From a virus, in the IMG/VR virus record IMGVR_UViG_3300049893_001527, positions 1-61,641 of that record: 61,641 bases of DNA; one strand, written 5' to 3'. Both the position numbers and the translations under genes were made by a program. Below, piece by piece: positions 8,234 through 17,921 of this stretch (the stretch's first letter is position 1; the number at the start of each line of letters is the position of its first letter). The notes under the pieces were generated by a model. The model was not told the DNA's origin, ran no database searches, and saw nothing but the letters and a program-made list of their open reading frames with translations.

Positions 8234-8659
8234 ATGATAACTCTAAATAAATTAATTGCTTGTAAGCCATTTAAAGAAGTAGCTATTAAAACTAAGATAG
8301 AAAAGGGGTTTGGTGGTATCGAACAGAAGCAATCCCTGATTTCAACAGAGGTTTTGCTTAGTTTTTTTGGTGATCATAACCTCGTTTTTACGCCCGGCGA
8401 TACCGTTTGGTTGTATGGCGATGCACTATCCCATCACGTATGGTCCCGAAAAGTGTATAATGTGGACAACTTAGAATTTATATTGATTCCTTTTGAATCA
8501 ATTGTAATGTGCAAACACCTACCCGTAACGAGTGATTTAGCGCCGCCTGTAGGTAGCCCATGGCGAGTTACAAACCCATTACCACCGTATACCGTAGGTG
8601 ATCCTGCGCCATATATTATCACTTGTGGGACAAGCACAACGGAACCAACCGATAAATAA
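8234..8659 (+). CDS. GroES/gp31-like co-chaperonin
   Basis: 141 residues. The first 95 follow the GroES beta-barrel plan: CKPFKEVAIKTKIEKGFGGIEQK (barrel strand then mobile loop with FGGI), TPGDTVWLYGDA (the VGDxVxF signature) and VYNVDNLEFILIPFESIVMC (the NxxxYLIMxExDILA-type ending). GroES is about 97 residues; this protein has an extra proline-rich C-terminal tail of about 45. It probably caps the phage GroEL-like protein encoded at 3183-4907, or the host GroEL as T4 gp31 does. Sequence similarity is weak, so a different OB-like protein is possible. Confidence 0.6.
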   Translation: MITLNKLIACKPFKEVAIKTKIEKGFGGIEQKQSLISTEVLLSFFGDHNLVFTPGDTVWLYGDALSHHVWSRKVYNVDNLEFILIPFESIVMCKHLPVTSDLAPPVGSPWRVTNPLPPYTVGDPAPYIITCGTSTTEPTDK

Positions 8660-8660
8660 T

Positions 8661-9644
8661 ATGCGCCCATACTTAATAATAGGTGATGTTCATGCGACTC
8701 CTAGCGAACTCAATGATTGCTGGGAACTCATGCATTATATTAATCAAATAGCAATTGAACATAAAGTACATGGCATAGTATTTTTGGGTGACCAATACCA
8801 CACGCACTCTATTATCCACTTAGAAGTACAGGATTTCTGGCGTAAAGCCCTAGAATACCTCAAGGAACCTACTTGTAATACTATTTGTTTGGTTGGAAAC
8901 CACGATATGTCTGGCGTCAAGGAATCCAAAGTATCGGCTATGGACGTACATGACCAATTGGCCTTTATTATTAATAAACCAACTTGTTTAGATGGTATAT
9001 TATATATACCTTATATGGCAGACACACAGGAATTCATCAGGGTGTGTCAAAAATACCACACCGACTACCCCGAAGTTAAAATAGTAGTTTGCCACCAAGA
9101 ATTCAATGGGGCCAATATGGGTGGTATGTATTCCAAAGAAGGCATTGACATTAATCAAATCCCGCAAGCTATTATAGTGTCTGGTCATATTCATGCCAAG
9201 CAACAATTGGATAAAGTATTTTACCCGGGTAGTCCGCGTTGGCGGACTTTGGCAGATGCTAACGAACATAAGTCAATAGTTTTAATGGATTTTTATAGTG
9301 GTACTGTAATTAAGGAATTTCCAACCGATAAGGTATGCAAAAAAGTAATAGTACACGAATCACACGAATCACAGCCCCTAGAACATACCTTAGACCCCCA
9401 CACCGACACCACCATTAAAATATTTGGTTCAGCCAAGTTTTGTGAATCTGAGGCGGAACGCTGGAAGGCATTAGGGGCTAAAGTTAAGGTATTTGTGGAC
9501 CAAGTAACGGTTGCGACTATTAAAGAATCAGATGGGCTCAGTACGTCTTTTTATAAATATTGGCAAAAATATCAACCGCCACGCCAATCTTTAAAGGAGC
9601 AACTATGGAAACTGGCACAGAATCGGATAAGCTGGTTAGGGTAA
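8661..9644 (+). CDS. SbcD/Mre11/gp47-type metallophosphoesterase nuclease
   Basis: 327 residues from the ATG at 8661, which gives an N-terminus directly at the first motif. The calcineurin-like metal-binding motifs appear in order: IIGDVHA (6-12), FLGDQYH (41-47), VGNHDMS (78-84), CHQEF (144-148) and SGHIHA (174-179). The C-terminal half is the specificity/capping region. Partner of the SbcC-like ATPase at 77-2110 in double-strand end processing; the two subunits are encoded in divergent operons rather than side by side as in most phages. Confidence 0.92.
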   Translation: MRPYLIIGDVHATPSELNDCWELMHYINQIAIEHKVHGIVFLGDQYHTHSIIHLEVQDFWRKALEYLKEPTCNTICLVGNHDMSGVKESKVSAMDVHDQLAFIINKPTCLDGILYIPYMADTQEFIRVCQKYHTDYPEVKIVVCHQEFNGANMGGMYSKEGIDINQIPQAIIVSGHIHAKQQLDKVFYPGSPRWRTLADANEHKSIVLMDFYSGTVIKEFPTDKVCKKVIVHESHESQPLEHTLDPHTDTTIKIFGSAKFCESEAERWKALGAKVKVFVDQVTVATIKESDGLSTSFYKYWQKYQPPRQSLKEQLWKLAQNRISWLG

Positions 9645-9937
9645 AGGAAGTCCGTGCTCAACTTAGGGAATTCACTAAACTTACCGGTGGGTTACACGAA
9701 TACCAAGTACAACACTTAAAAATGTGGCCTTTGGTGTTTTTTGGGTATAATGAGTCAGAATGTCATTTCGATTATGAAGCCAAAGAACTAACGTTTTTCT
9801 TAGCCAAAAACCAAGAAAACCTCGCTAAACGCATTATGGCGGTTCGTTTTAAAGAATTTGTTAAAGCAATTAAAGAATTAATAGGGGATTACAAAGTAAT
9901 AGTTCGTACCAACAAGAAAGTATTGTATGAGTCCTGA
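9605..9937 (+). CDS. Hypothetical protein, 110 residues
   Basis: Starts at the ATG at 9605 behind an AAGGAG site and overlaps the end of the SbcD-like gene by 40 nt. The sequence is mixed alpha/beta (HFDYEAKELTFFLA in the middle, basic helix KEFVKAIKELIGDYKVIVR at the end) with no recognised motif. Sitting between the nuclease and terminase genes it is part of the same transcript. Confidence 0.75.
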   Translation: METGTESDKLVRVKEVRAQLREFTKLTGGLHEYQVQHLKMWPLVFFGYNESECHFDYEAKELTFFLAKNQENLAKRIMAVRFKEFVKAIKELIGDYKVIVRTNKKVLYES

Positions 9938-10505
9938 TATTGAGTCCTTATTAACGGTAGAAGAACAGCAAGCATTGCTGAAATGGCGAGCAAATACCAA
10001 TTTGCGACCAATACCGGTGGCTAATGCTTTACAATTATATCAATTGTATTTAAATGGTTATAGTTGTAAAGATATATATAGATTAAATGATGAATCCTTG
10101 CCATTAGGGTCGATAGTGGATGCACGTATTCGTCACGAATGGGACCGCCGCAAGGATGAACACTTAAAGCAATTATACGATACGATTTCCGACAAAGTAT
10201 TAAAAACTCAAATGGAATCAGCGGCATTTTTGGCAGATTCCCTAAGTGCAGCCCACGTAGAACACGGGACAAAATTTAAGAAATACCTTCAAACACACAA
10301 TCCCGAATTCATAGAACAAATAGGCATACATTCCCTAAAGGAATATCGGGAAACCCTTAATGCTTTAACTAATTTAGTAAATAAGCAAACTGCTAAAATA
10401 GAAAAAGAATCCCCAGCCGTCAAAGAGTTGCCGGTCAAGGAACAGCCAGTTGAGCTTGACAACGAAGCTGCGCTTAAGTTATTGGAATCATTAGAGAATA
10501 AGTAA
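9927..10505 (+). CDS. Putative small terminase subunit
   Basis: 192 residues placed directly before the large terminase and overlapping it by one base. The N-terminal third has a helix-turn-helix-like stretch (ANALQLYQLYLNGYSCKDI, about residues 32-50) as in TerS DNA-binding domains; the middle is helical, suited to oligomerisation, and the C-terminus is a charged KE/PV-rich tail. The assignment rests mainly on position, size and architecture. Confidence 0.6.
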   Translation: MSPDIESLLTVEEQQALLKWRANTNLRPIPVANALQLYQLYLNGYSCKDIYRLNDESLPLGSIVDARIRHEWDRRKDEHLKQLYDTISDKVLKTQMESAAFLADSLSAAHVEHGTKFKKYLQTHNPEFIEQIGIHSLKEYRETLNALTNLVNKQTAKIEKESPAVKELPVKEQPVELDNEAALKLLESLENK

Positions 10506-12409
10506 TGGATGATATAGAACGGACAAAACGCAAGGCTTTATTCGTCCCTTGCCAATCCAAGGATTCATTAAAAAGATGGATTAAGATATATTTAGGTCTA
10601 GATATACCCGATACCATACTTTGCGATGACGACACCACTACGCCACCATCCAATTCTAGCCCCATGGATTTATTATGGGAAATATATCATAAGGCATTGG
10701 ATGGTAAAGACGAAGATTTCCAAACAGTTTTGGCTTACGCTGCCCGGGACTCTTATAAAACATTGTCGGCTGCCGTAATGGAAGTGCTTTGTTTGTTCCA
10801 CTTAAGACGTAGCGTAGCCCACATGGCGGCTATTGAATCCCAAGCGGCCAAAGCGGTACAATATGTAGATAAGTTTTTGCGTAGACCGATTTTGAGGGAT
10901 TTCGTTACTTCCAACAACAAAAGAACGGTTGAAATAACTCGTTACGACCACGTTAACTTTAAATATCCTACTTTATCTAAAGCTGAATACGATGCGTTAG
11001 ATATTAGCAAAAAGGGTAGTTATACCGCACATTCTTACTACATTAAAGTAGTTATAGCTACTATGGCTGGTGCGAACTCAGAACACGTACCTTTTATGGT
11101 TTTGGACGAATTAGACTTGGCCCCACCCAAGCCAGTAGAAGAAGCACAAATGATTCCGTCACAGGGGGAAAATGGGGAAGTCCCTATTACTTTAATGATT
11201 TCCAGCCGTAAATTCGCCTTCGGCTTAGTACAGAAAGCATTAGACGAGGCTGAATCAAAGAAAACTATAGTTAGGCATTGGAACTTATTGGATGTAACCA
11301 AAAAGTGTGAACCAACCAGACACCTACCCGAAGAACCTAAAATACCTATATATTATAATGAAAATACTTTAGCGGCTATTAATGAGGCAGATTTTAAGTT
11401 ATTATCACCAGAAACCCAATCAAAATATAAAAAAGCCGAAGGTTTTGCTGGATGCTTAAAGAATTGCTCGTTATTTGCTAGCTGTAAAGGTCGATTAGCC
11501 ACTAAGCCGGTAGGAGATTCTAAATTATATAAGTCTGTAGCGGTTACCAAAGGGGTGTTCCATAAAGTAACAGCAGAAACCGCTAAAGCCCAATTACTTT
11601 GTTGGAAACCATCTAGTGAAGGCTTGATTTACCCCCACTTTGACCGTACCAAACACGTAGTTAGGGCTAGGGCTATGGCGGAACTTATTACAGGAGAACT
11701 ACCGAAAAGCCCATTTTTTAGTAAAGCAGATTTAATTAATTTAATGAAAGCTAGGGGTATGTCTTTTCATTTAGGCATGGACTTCGGCTTTACACACAAT
11801 TTCGCTACAGTTTTAGCGGGTTTAGATGGTCACCGGTTATTTATATTTGACGTACAAGCTGTGGCTGGATTAGAATTAAATGAAAAAATAGGTATTTGTA
11901 AGCCATATTTGGATTATGACCCCACAGTTTATCCAGACCCCGCTTACCCTAGCGACATTAAATCATTTCGCAGGGCTGGCTTTAGGTGTAAGACTTTTAC
12001 CAAAGATATATTAGCTGGAATTGACTCAGTACGTATTAAATTAATGCCGGGTGGTGGCAAAGAACCAGAACTATTTATATTAGGTGGTGACGAAGGTTGT
12101 GAACTATTAGTAGATCGTGTATCAAAATACCATTGGGTATTGGATGATGCGGGTAGGCCAACTGACGTACCAGACGATTCTTTAGATGACGAAGTTGACG
12201 CATTGCGTTATTTGTGTCAAAATTTGTTCGGTCCTAAAGGGAAACCGGTAGCTGCCAGTATTAATCAAACCACCATTACCCAATCCGGGGAATCTACCGT
12301 AATCACTAGGGATAATTGGATGGTGGAGCGTATTAGGACTTTGACGGATGGAAATAGCACTTCAAATATAATAAAAGGCAAGAAGGGCTCCTTTATATTT
12401 GAGGTATAA
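10505..12409 (+). CDS. terL: Terminase large subunit (packaging ATPase-nuclease)
   Basis: 634 residues. The ATPase domain has a Walker A-type AARDSYKTLSA (79-89) and Walker B PFMVLDELDLA (196-206) followed by a coupling motif LMISS. A cysteine set (Cys317, Cys321, Cys327, Cys366) suggests a zinc-bound insertion. The nuclease domain opens with HLGMDFGFTHNFA (Asp426) and ends with SLDDEVDALRYL, giving the RNase H-like acidic residues. It packages DNA through the portal encoded at 13418-15298. A degenerate relative of its ATPase domain is encoded in the tRNA island (48304-48798). Confidence 0.95.
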   Translation: MDDIERTKRKALFVPCQSKDSLKRWIKIYLGLDIPDTILCDDDTTTPPSNSSPMDLLWEIYHKALDGKDEDFQTVLAYAARDSYKTLSAAVMEVLCLFHLRRSVAHMAAIESQAAKAVQYVDKFLRRPILRDFVTSNNKRTVEITRYDHVNFKYPTLSKAEYDALDISKKGSYTAHSYYIKVVIATMAGANSEHVPFMVLDELDLAPPKPVEEAQMIPSQGENGEVPITLMISSRKFAFGLVQKALDEAESKKTIVRHWNLLDVTKKCEPTRHLPEEPKIPIYYNENTLAAINEADFKLLSPETQSKYKKAEGFAGCLKNCSLFASCKGRLATKPVGDSKLYKSVAVTKGVFHKVTAETAKAQLLCWKPSSEGLIYPHFDRTKHVVRARAMAELITGELPKSPFFSKADLINLMKARGMSFHLGMDFGFTHNFATVLAGLDGHRLFIFDVQAVAGLELNEKIGICKPYLDYDPTVYPDPAYPSDIKSFRRAGFRCKTFTKDILAGIDSVRIKLMPGGGKEPELFILGGDEGCELLVDRVSKYHWVLDDAGRPTDVPDDSLDDEVDALRYLCQNLFGPKGKPVAASINQTTITQSGESTVITRDNWMVERIRTLTDGNSTSNIIKGKKGSFIFEV

Positions 12410-12414
12410 TCTTT
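12407..12414 (+). promoter_or_regulatory. Late-promoter-like element TAATCTTT
   Basis: Lies in the 23-nt gap after terL, 26 nt before the ATG at 12433. It overlaps a TATAAT but has no -35 box at 17 nt. First of the repeated YAATCTWW elements. Confidence 0.5.
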
Positions 12415-12432
12415 ACCTAGACTGGACAACCC

Positions 12433-13416
12433 ATGCCATTTTTAAACAAATCCACACATATTTTAATTCACGGGGACGATACCGCTACAAATAACCCTCA
12501 AAAAAGGTTTGTTGATTGGCGTAAGGGGTGGTTAGGGGTAACGGTTGAAGACCCCGAATCGGTGCGGGTGACGTTGGTGCCCAACGAAACCAAGACGGTT
12601 TTTAGCGGCACCCGTACCCTAGGCGTTGACGGGACCACGGTGTTTGACCTAGAACTCAACTCCTACACCGATGGATTATACCGATTGCTTTATTCTGCCG
12701 GAACGTTACCGGCATTTAGAACCAACCGTGGTTTAACATTAACTGGCAGTACCGTGGATGTAGCAGTTAATAATAATGCTACTGTTACATTTACTTCTAA
12801 TCCGGTTGGGGGATTTGCCGGGGTAGTAGTAGGAGACATAGTATTTATACCGCATACCACTACCGGGGATTCAGCTAGTCCATTTAATGTAGACAATGTA
12901 GGGGAATGGCAAGTTTTGGCCAATACCGGCACGGTGTTGACGGCTAAAAGATTAGCTGGAACAGATTTTAGTGGGGCAGCCGAATTAGCTGTAGCTATTA
13001 GCAGTAATAGCCAATTCCAAGCATATAGTTCAAGTGGGGTCCAAGTTGGGGACACCCTAGAATTATCTGCCGGGTTTTCAACGGTAACACAAAAGACCTA
13101 TATTGTTTCAACTGTTACCCATAATCGACTAGAGTTTATGTCTACTGAGCCATTACCGTTGGAAACGGGTATTACCCCGGGTGCGGCTGGCATTACAGTA
13201 TATTCTAATGCAAAGCGTTATTTGAAAATAGAAACCGACCAAGAATCAGTTATTAGATTAAATGGCGACACCGGTAATACTAATCGTTTGCAGCCAATGA
13301 TTGTAGCTGATGCCGGTAATATGGCATTTTTCGAAAAATGGGGTCCGGTTTGGTCATTAGTAATAGTAAATCGTTCTAGTTCAGAAATGAATGTAGACCT
13401 AATAATGGCAGAATAA
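12433..13416 (+). CDS. Beta-rich virion protein, head block
   Basis: 327 residues rich in Thr, Val, Asn and Gly with alternating beta strands throughout, no cysteine pattern and no catalytic motif. The region GDIVFIPHTTTGD and repeated GDT/GDI turns resemble phage head-fibre or decoration proteins. It lies between terL and portal and is the first gene behind a late-type element, so it is most likely a virion component. No specific family recognised. Confidence 0.7.
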   Translation: MPFLNKSTHILIHGDDTATNNPQKRFVDWRKGWLGVTVEDPESVRVTLVPNETKTVFSGTRTLGVDGTTVFDLELNSYTDGLYRLLYSAGTLPAFRTNRGLTLTGSTVDVAVNNNATVTFTSNPVGGFAGVVVGDIVFIPHTTTGDSASPFNVDNVGEWQVLANTGTVLTAKRLAGTDFSGAAELAVAISSNSQFQAYSSSGVQVGDTLELSAGFSTVTQKTYIVSTVTHNRLEFMSTEPLPLETGITPGAAGITVYSNAKRYLKIETDQESVIRLNGDTGNTNRLQPMIVADAGNMAFFEKWGPVWSLVIVNRSSSEMNVDLIMAE

Positions 13417-13417
13417 A

Positions 13418-15298
13418 ATGGCTAAAACATTACAAGACCAAATAGACGAGGGCTTCAAGCCTAAGCCAGTTAATGTCAAATTTAGCTGGTTAGATCATAA
13501 TGATTTAGCTAAGGCAGAAGAAAAGCATGAGTCCCTAGAAAAGTCGGTGCTGAATTCTTTGGATTCCCTTAAAAGAGGGGAAAAGATACACCGTATAGCG
13601 GTAATGGAAGACCCTAGTAATAGGAATTTCCAAACCTTATGGAAGCCAAAGCGTAATTTATTACCGGACGATGTTTTAAAAAAAATATCGGTACAGGACT
13701 CATTGGTTTCAGCTATTTGGATGGCTAGGGCCAACCATTTAACGGTATTTGGTAGAGAATTACAAGACCGTTTTAGTTTAGGTTATATATTAATGCCTCG
13801 TAAGGGGGTTATGGAAAAGGCTACGGATTCTCAAAAGGAAGAATTGCGTAGTAGAATTAAAAATGCGACTAAGTTGTTGGGGACTTGTGGGTTTACCGAA
13901 GGTTGGTCTAGGGGAGAACAAGAATCCCTACCGGTTTATTTATATAAACAAGCCAAAAATGCATTAATCAATGGTCGATTTGCTACAGAAATCATATATA
14001 CCCGTAAAATGGATGGAACTAGGGTATTTCATGCTTTTAGGTCAGTTGATGCAGGTACAATATATAAAACGGTTCCTAAACTAGAAGCAATAGACCGTAT
14101 TAGACAACAAGCATTGAGTCATTTGCAATCCATCAAGAATGAAAAGTTACAGCCAGAACGTTTCCAAAATGATGAATATGCCTACGTTGAAGTAATAGAA
14201 AACCAACCTAGACAAGCGTTTACGGAAGACGAAATGGTCGTTTGGGATATGTATCCAGTTACGGACTACGAACTTAACGGCTACCCTATTACACCAATTG
14301 ATACAGTAATAAATGATGTAGTAACACACATTAATATAACTACTTATAATAAGTTATATTTCCAAAATGGTCGTGCCGCTAGGGGTATGATTGTAATCAA
14401 GTCTACAGACATATCACCTGATTTGATTACTCAGATCCGTAATCACATGACGGCTAGCATTAATAATGTAAATAACTCTTTCCGAGTACCTGTATTTGGT
14501 GTAGACGTAGAGGATGAAATTAGTTGGCAACCATTTGAGGGCCAAGGTGCCCGGGACATGGAATTCGAGTATTTGTATGATAATAATGCTAGGGCAATAT
14601 TGTCGGCTTTCCAAATTTCCCCTGACGAATTACCGGGTTACAGCCATTTGTCTAAAGGAACCAATAACCAAGCTTTATCAGAATCAAGCAACGAATACAA
14701 AATGGAAGCGGCCCGGGACGTAGGTATTAGACCGCTTTTGCTAAAGTTCCAAGATTTCTTTAATGAAGTAATTATACCTTTAATTGACCCAGTTTTGGCT
14801 CAATTGTGTGTATTGAAGTTTGCTGGCTTGGATGCGGATACAGCCGAAAAGGAATCAACTAGGCTAGCTCAAGACCAACAACTACACATGGATTACGATG
14901 AAATCCGCCTACACGTTGAAAAGGAGCCAGTAGGACAAGAATGGGGTGGTAGGTTCCCACTAAATGCAGCTTATCAAGCTGTTTTGGATAAATATTGGAC
15001 TGTAGGACAAATAAAAGAACACTTCTTTGGTCAAGTGGGGGCCAGCAAAGACCCTAAGTGGGATTATGTAAGAGATCCATTCTGGTTCCAATACCAACAA
15101 CTATTACAAGCTAAAGAGCAAATGGCCCAACAGCAACAACAACAACAAATGCAACAGCAACAAATGCAACAGCCACCCGAAGGTGAGGGGGACCAACCAC
15201 CCGAAGGTGAGGGCGAAGGCCAACCACCCGAGGGTGAATCAGAAATAGCCCAAAAAGCAGACCAAGTGGCACAATTATTAGGTGGAAACAATGGCTAA
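13418..15298 (+). CDS. Portal protein
   Basis: 626 residues. The portal core is seen in the stem/wing region: VINDVVTHINITTYNKLYFQNGRAARG, then EFEYLYDNNARAILSAFQISPDELPGY, and the later RPLLLKFQDFFNEVIIPLID. The C-terminus has a polyglutamine/methionine run followed by three PPEGEG-type repeats, a disordered tail. It forms the dodecameric ring at one capsid vertex through which terminase packages DNA. Starts 2 nt after the previous gene; overlaps the protease gene by 8 nt. Confidence 0.92.
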   Translation: MAKTLQDQIDEGFKPKPVNVKFSWLDHNDLAKAEEKHESLEKSVLNSLDSLKRGEKIHRIAVMEDPSNRNFQTLWKPKRNLLPDDVLKKISVQDSLVSAIWMARANHLTVFGRELQDRFSLGYILMPRKGVMEKATDSQKEELRSRIKNATKLLGTCGFTEGWSRGEQESLPVYLYKQAKNALINGRFATEIIYTRKMDGTRVFHAFRSVDAGTIYKTVPKLEAIDRIRQQALSHLQSIKNEKLQPERFQNDEYAYVEVIENQPRQAFTEDEMVVWDMYPVTDYELNGYPITPIDTVINDVVTHINITTYNKLYFQNGRAARGMIVIKSTDISPDLITQIRNHMTASINNVNNSFRVPVFGVDVEDEISWQPFEGQGARDMEFEYLYDNNARAILSAFQISPDELPGYSHLSKGTNNQALSESSNEYKMEAARDVGIRPLLLKFQDFFNEVIIPLIDPVLAQLCVLKFAGLDADTAEKESTRLAQDQQLHMDYDEIRLHVEKEPVGQEWGGRFPLNAAYQAVLDKYWTVGQIKEHFFGQVGASKDPKWDYVRDPFWFQYQQLLQAKEQMAQQQQQQQMQQQQMQQPPEGEGDQPPEGEGEGQPPEGESEIAQKADQVAQLLGGNNG

Positions 15299-17471
15299 AG
15301 CAATGGTAATAGACGGTATTGCGGCATCTGAGGCTATAGATAGCTCTGGTGAAATATTGTCTGTTGCCGGATTAGATATTTCTGATTTGGAAGCTGGGCT
15401 AGGAGTATTAAATTACGAACACCGTTCCGAAAAGGATGGTGGTGCATCTAGCAATGATATTATTGGGGCTATTACATACGCCAAGAAAATATTTAAACCA
15501 GAAGATTGTGAAAATCCCCGTCAAAGGATGTATTGGGATAAAATTGAATTACCGTTCGTTTATATTACGGCAGAACTATTTAATGGGGAAGATCATACCG
15601 GGGCCAAAGCCGCCGCTAGTTTAATTAGGTATTACCACCGTAGACACCTACCAATATTAATGCGTTTTAGTATTGAGGGTTCTACAATAGAACGCGAAGG
15701 TAATTTCTTAAAAAGAAGTGTAGCCCGTAGAGTAGCGGCTACCCTAAAGCCTTGTAATAGAAGCTGCATTTCGGGTGTTTTGGAAGATGCAGATGACGTT
15801 AGTTCTTTAGATGAATTGGTTAGGGGGGATTTGCCAACTACCCAAATCAAAAAGTCGGTAGTATATGAATTTGATGCCTTGGTAAAGGATGAAGCCGAAC
15901 TATTGGCCGATAAGTTGGAAAACTTCAAGGAAATCAAATACTTAAACGAGCTACTAATGAAATACAATGTAGCTCCAACACAACTTAATGGTTATAGTGC
16001 ATTACAAACAGAATGGGTTGACGGGAAATCCAAGAAAAAGAAAAAGTTAATAGATACCTATAAGAAATGGGCCCGTAAGGAACCCCTAGAAAAATTCATA
16101 AACCAAGAACACCCGGACGTACCGGCGGACTTGGTTAAATATTTCCTAGATGGGATAGAATCCTACCATAATGGACAAACCGAGTTATTGTATGCCGCGT
16201 TGCATCAATTGAAGCCAAAGTCTGTTTTGATTAAGAACCTAGGGGATTTGTTGGCAAAATTTAACCAATTAGTTAAAACAGTTGGCCCAACTGAAACCAC
16301 CCCTAAAATCCAAACAGACAAACACGGATTACAGGAATTGTCTAAACCAGACGCAGCGGTCCCCGGTAAAATCAAAGTCCATACTGGCCCCTACGCTGGG
16401 AGTGTGCTACACTACCACGGGCCAGACGACCGGGACGGTCATGTTTGTAGTAAAGACCCTGACTCTCATAAGTTTATAATAGACGAAGACCATAAAGTAG
16501 AAATATTAGAACATCCAATTAAACCAGTATTAAGGCATCAAGTACACGGTATAGAACACGCGGTATTCGATAATAATACACCCGAACAAACTAATTTAAT
16601 ACACGGGTTAATATTGAATCCAGACCATCGAGAATACCAACAAGACCGTAGTTTTAGTTCTGGTGGCCTTATCTTTGATCGTTTGGGACAAATGGTTGAC
16701 CCCGGCAAAAGTATTAATGGCAAGCATATTAATCCGTTGACCGGTAAGGCTGTATTTATTAAATCTGATTGGATATCTGATTGGACAGATCCTATTATGG
16801 ATGATTTAAATAGGGTTGCAGCAACTTTGCCAATACCTAAAGCTGAACAAATACACCATGACGCAGCGCATCATTTTTGGGGTACTGGTGCATTGTATCC
16901 AACCTTAACCGCTTTTAAACATCCAGATCATAATTATGTTTCAAAACACTTTGCTGCTTCCGAATTTGTGCCCGGTGAAGAATTGTTTTCCGCAGAACGC
17001 ACACCAGAATTCCAAAATTGGAGATGGAAACCCGAAAACGATGAACTATTAAAGCGTCATATGGTATCTGAAATGATAATGGGGAACACAGATCGTCATG
17101 CCGGTAACATGATTTGGGACAAGGACAGTCAAAAGCTGCATATGATTGATAACGGCTTTATGAATGAACACGCATTATCAACACCGTATTTCTTGCAATT
17201 ATCGGAAATGGACCATGGTTTGCCACAATCAATTAGACAATGGTTACACCAATTAGATTTTAGCAAATTAGATAAATTATTACAAGACCGCCAACTACCA
17301 GACCATTTAAGACGCCAAGTAATGCACCATGCATTGAACGTACAATCCAAGGCAATGCAACCAGTACCTTTGTTATGGCGGGACTTGGTAAATCCAAGAT
17401 TTGACCCCGGTGTGGCGCAGCCAACCAAAGAATCAACCCCTGACGATAGACCATTTAAAAGAAGAAGATAA
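15291..17471 (+). CDS. Prohead protease fused to a HipA/PI3K-like kinase domain
   Basis: 726 residues from the ATG at 15291 (AGGTGG site just upstream). The N-terminal 180 residues match prohead serine proteases: DSSGEILSVAG, a catalytic-type His in LNYEHRSEK (about residue 44), IIGAITYAKKIF, and MRFSIEGS with the likely Ser (about 127). A charged linker follows. The C-terminal 250 residues look like an atypical kinase: VFIKSDW (about 488, possible ATP lysine), MGNTDRHAGNMIWD (about 597, catalytic loop DRHxxN) and MIDNG (about 618, metal-binding Asp). Protease position after portal is canonical; the fused kinase is not. Confidence 0.8.
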   Translation: MAKAMVIDGIAASEAIDSSGEILSVAGLDISDLEAGLGVLNYEHRSEKDGGASSNDIIGAITYAKKIFKPEDCENPRQRMYWDKIELPFVYITAELFNGEDHTGAKAAASLIRYYHRRHLPILMRFSIEGSTIEREGNFLKRSVARRVAATLKPCNRSCISGVLEDADDVSSLDELVRGDLPTTQIKKSVVYEFDALVKDEAELLADKLENFKEIKYLNELLMKYNVAPTQLNGYSALQTEWVDGKSKKKKKLIDTYKKWARKEPLEKFINQEHPDVPADLVKYFLDGIESYHNGQTELLYAALHQLKPKSVLIKNLGDLLAKFNQLVKTVGPTETTPKIQTDKHGLQELSKPDAAVPGKIKVHTGPYAGSVLHYHGPDDRDGHVCSKDPDSHKFIIDEDHKVEILEHPIKPVLRHQVHGIEHAVFDNNTPEQTNLIHGLILNPDHREYQQDRSFSSGGLIFDRLGQMVDPGKSINGKHINPLTGKAVFIKSDWISDWTDPIMDDLNRVAATLPIPKAEQIHHDAAHHFWGTGALYPTLTAFKHPDHNYVSKHFAASEFVPGEELFSAERTPEFQNWRWKPENDELLKRHMVSEMIMGNTDRHAGNMIWDKDSQKLHMIDNGFMNEHALSTPYFLQLSEMDHGLPQSIRQWLHQLDFSKLDKLLQDRQLPDHLRRQVMHHALNVQSKAMQPVPLLWRDLVNPRFDPGVAQPTKESTPDDRPFKRRR

Positions 17472-17921
17472 ATGCTAAATAATATTTTAAGAATCTATGC
17501 TTTAAGGTTTAAGGGGCAAGACCACTATTGGGTACTTGCTGGCAAGGTATTTTTGGACCAACCCAATAAGAAATTAGTATGGTTGGAAGACCATACTGAC
17601 ATAAAATCCTTGTTGGGAGACAGCTTGGACGATACATTTATCAGACGTATCAATTCAATGAATGCCAATGGTAGATTTAAAGTAGTGCCAGAATCCCATT
17701 TACACGTATATCATCCAGAAGCCCTACCTAGACACGATTTAGGGGATTCTGCGCCAGACCATAAGTTCAAAGTAATTGGGCCCGACATAAATGTCATAGT
17801 AGAATTCCATGGCCCCAATGCGGTAATTAACGGGAAAAAGGTATCTGAGGAAGAATTAAAGCCCATAACAGATAAATTAAATAGCGGTGAATATCATTTG
17901 GAGCCATTAAATGCCGTATAA
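17472..17921 (+). CDS. Hypothetical head-block protein, 149 residues
   Basis: Follows the protease-kinase gene with no gap and overlaps the next gene by 11 nt. It begins with a compact beta-rich region (YWVLAGKVFLDQPNKKLVWLEDH) and ends with a helical acidic segment. No motif recognised. Coupling to its neighbours suggests a virion or assembly role. Confidence 0.7.
   Translation: MLNNILRIYALRFKGQDHYWVLAGKVFLDQPNKKLVWLEDHTDIKSLLGDSLDDTFIRRINSMNANGRFKVVPESHLHVYHPEALPRHDLGDSAPDHKFKVIGPDINVIVEFHGPNAVINGKKVSEEELKPITDKLNSGEYHLEPLNAV

Noticed and set aside
15120-15240. Gln-rich and PPEGEG repeats in the portal gene as a DNA repeat element
   Set aside because: They are in-frame codon repeats forming a disordered C-terminal tail, not a separate element or CRISPR.
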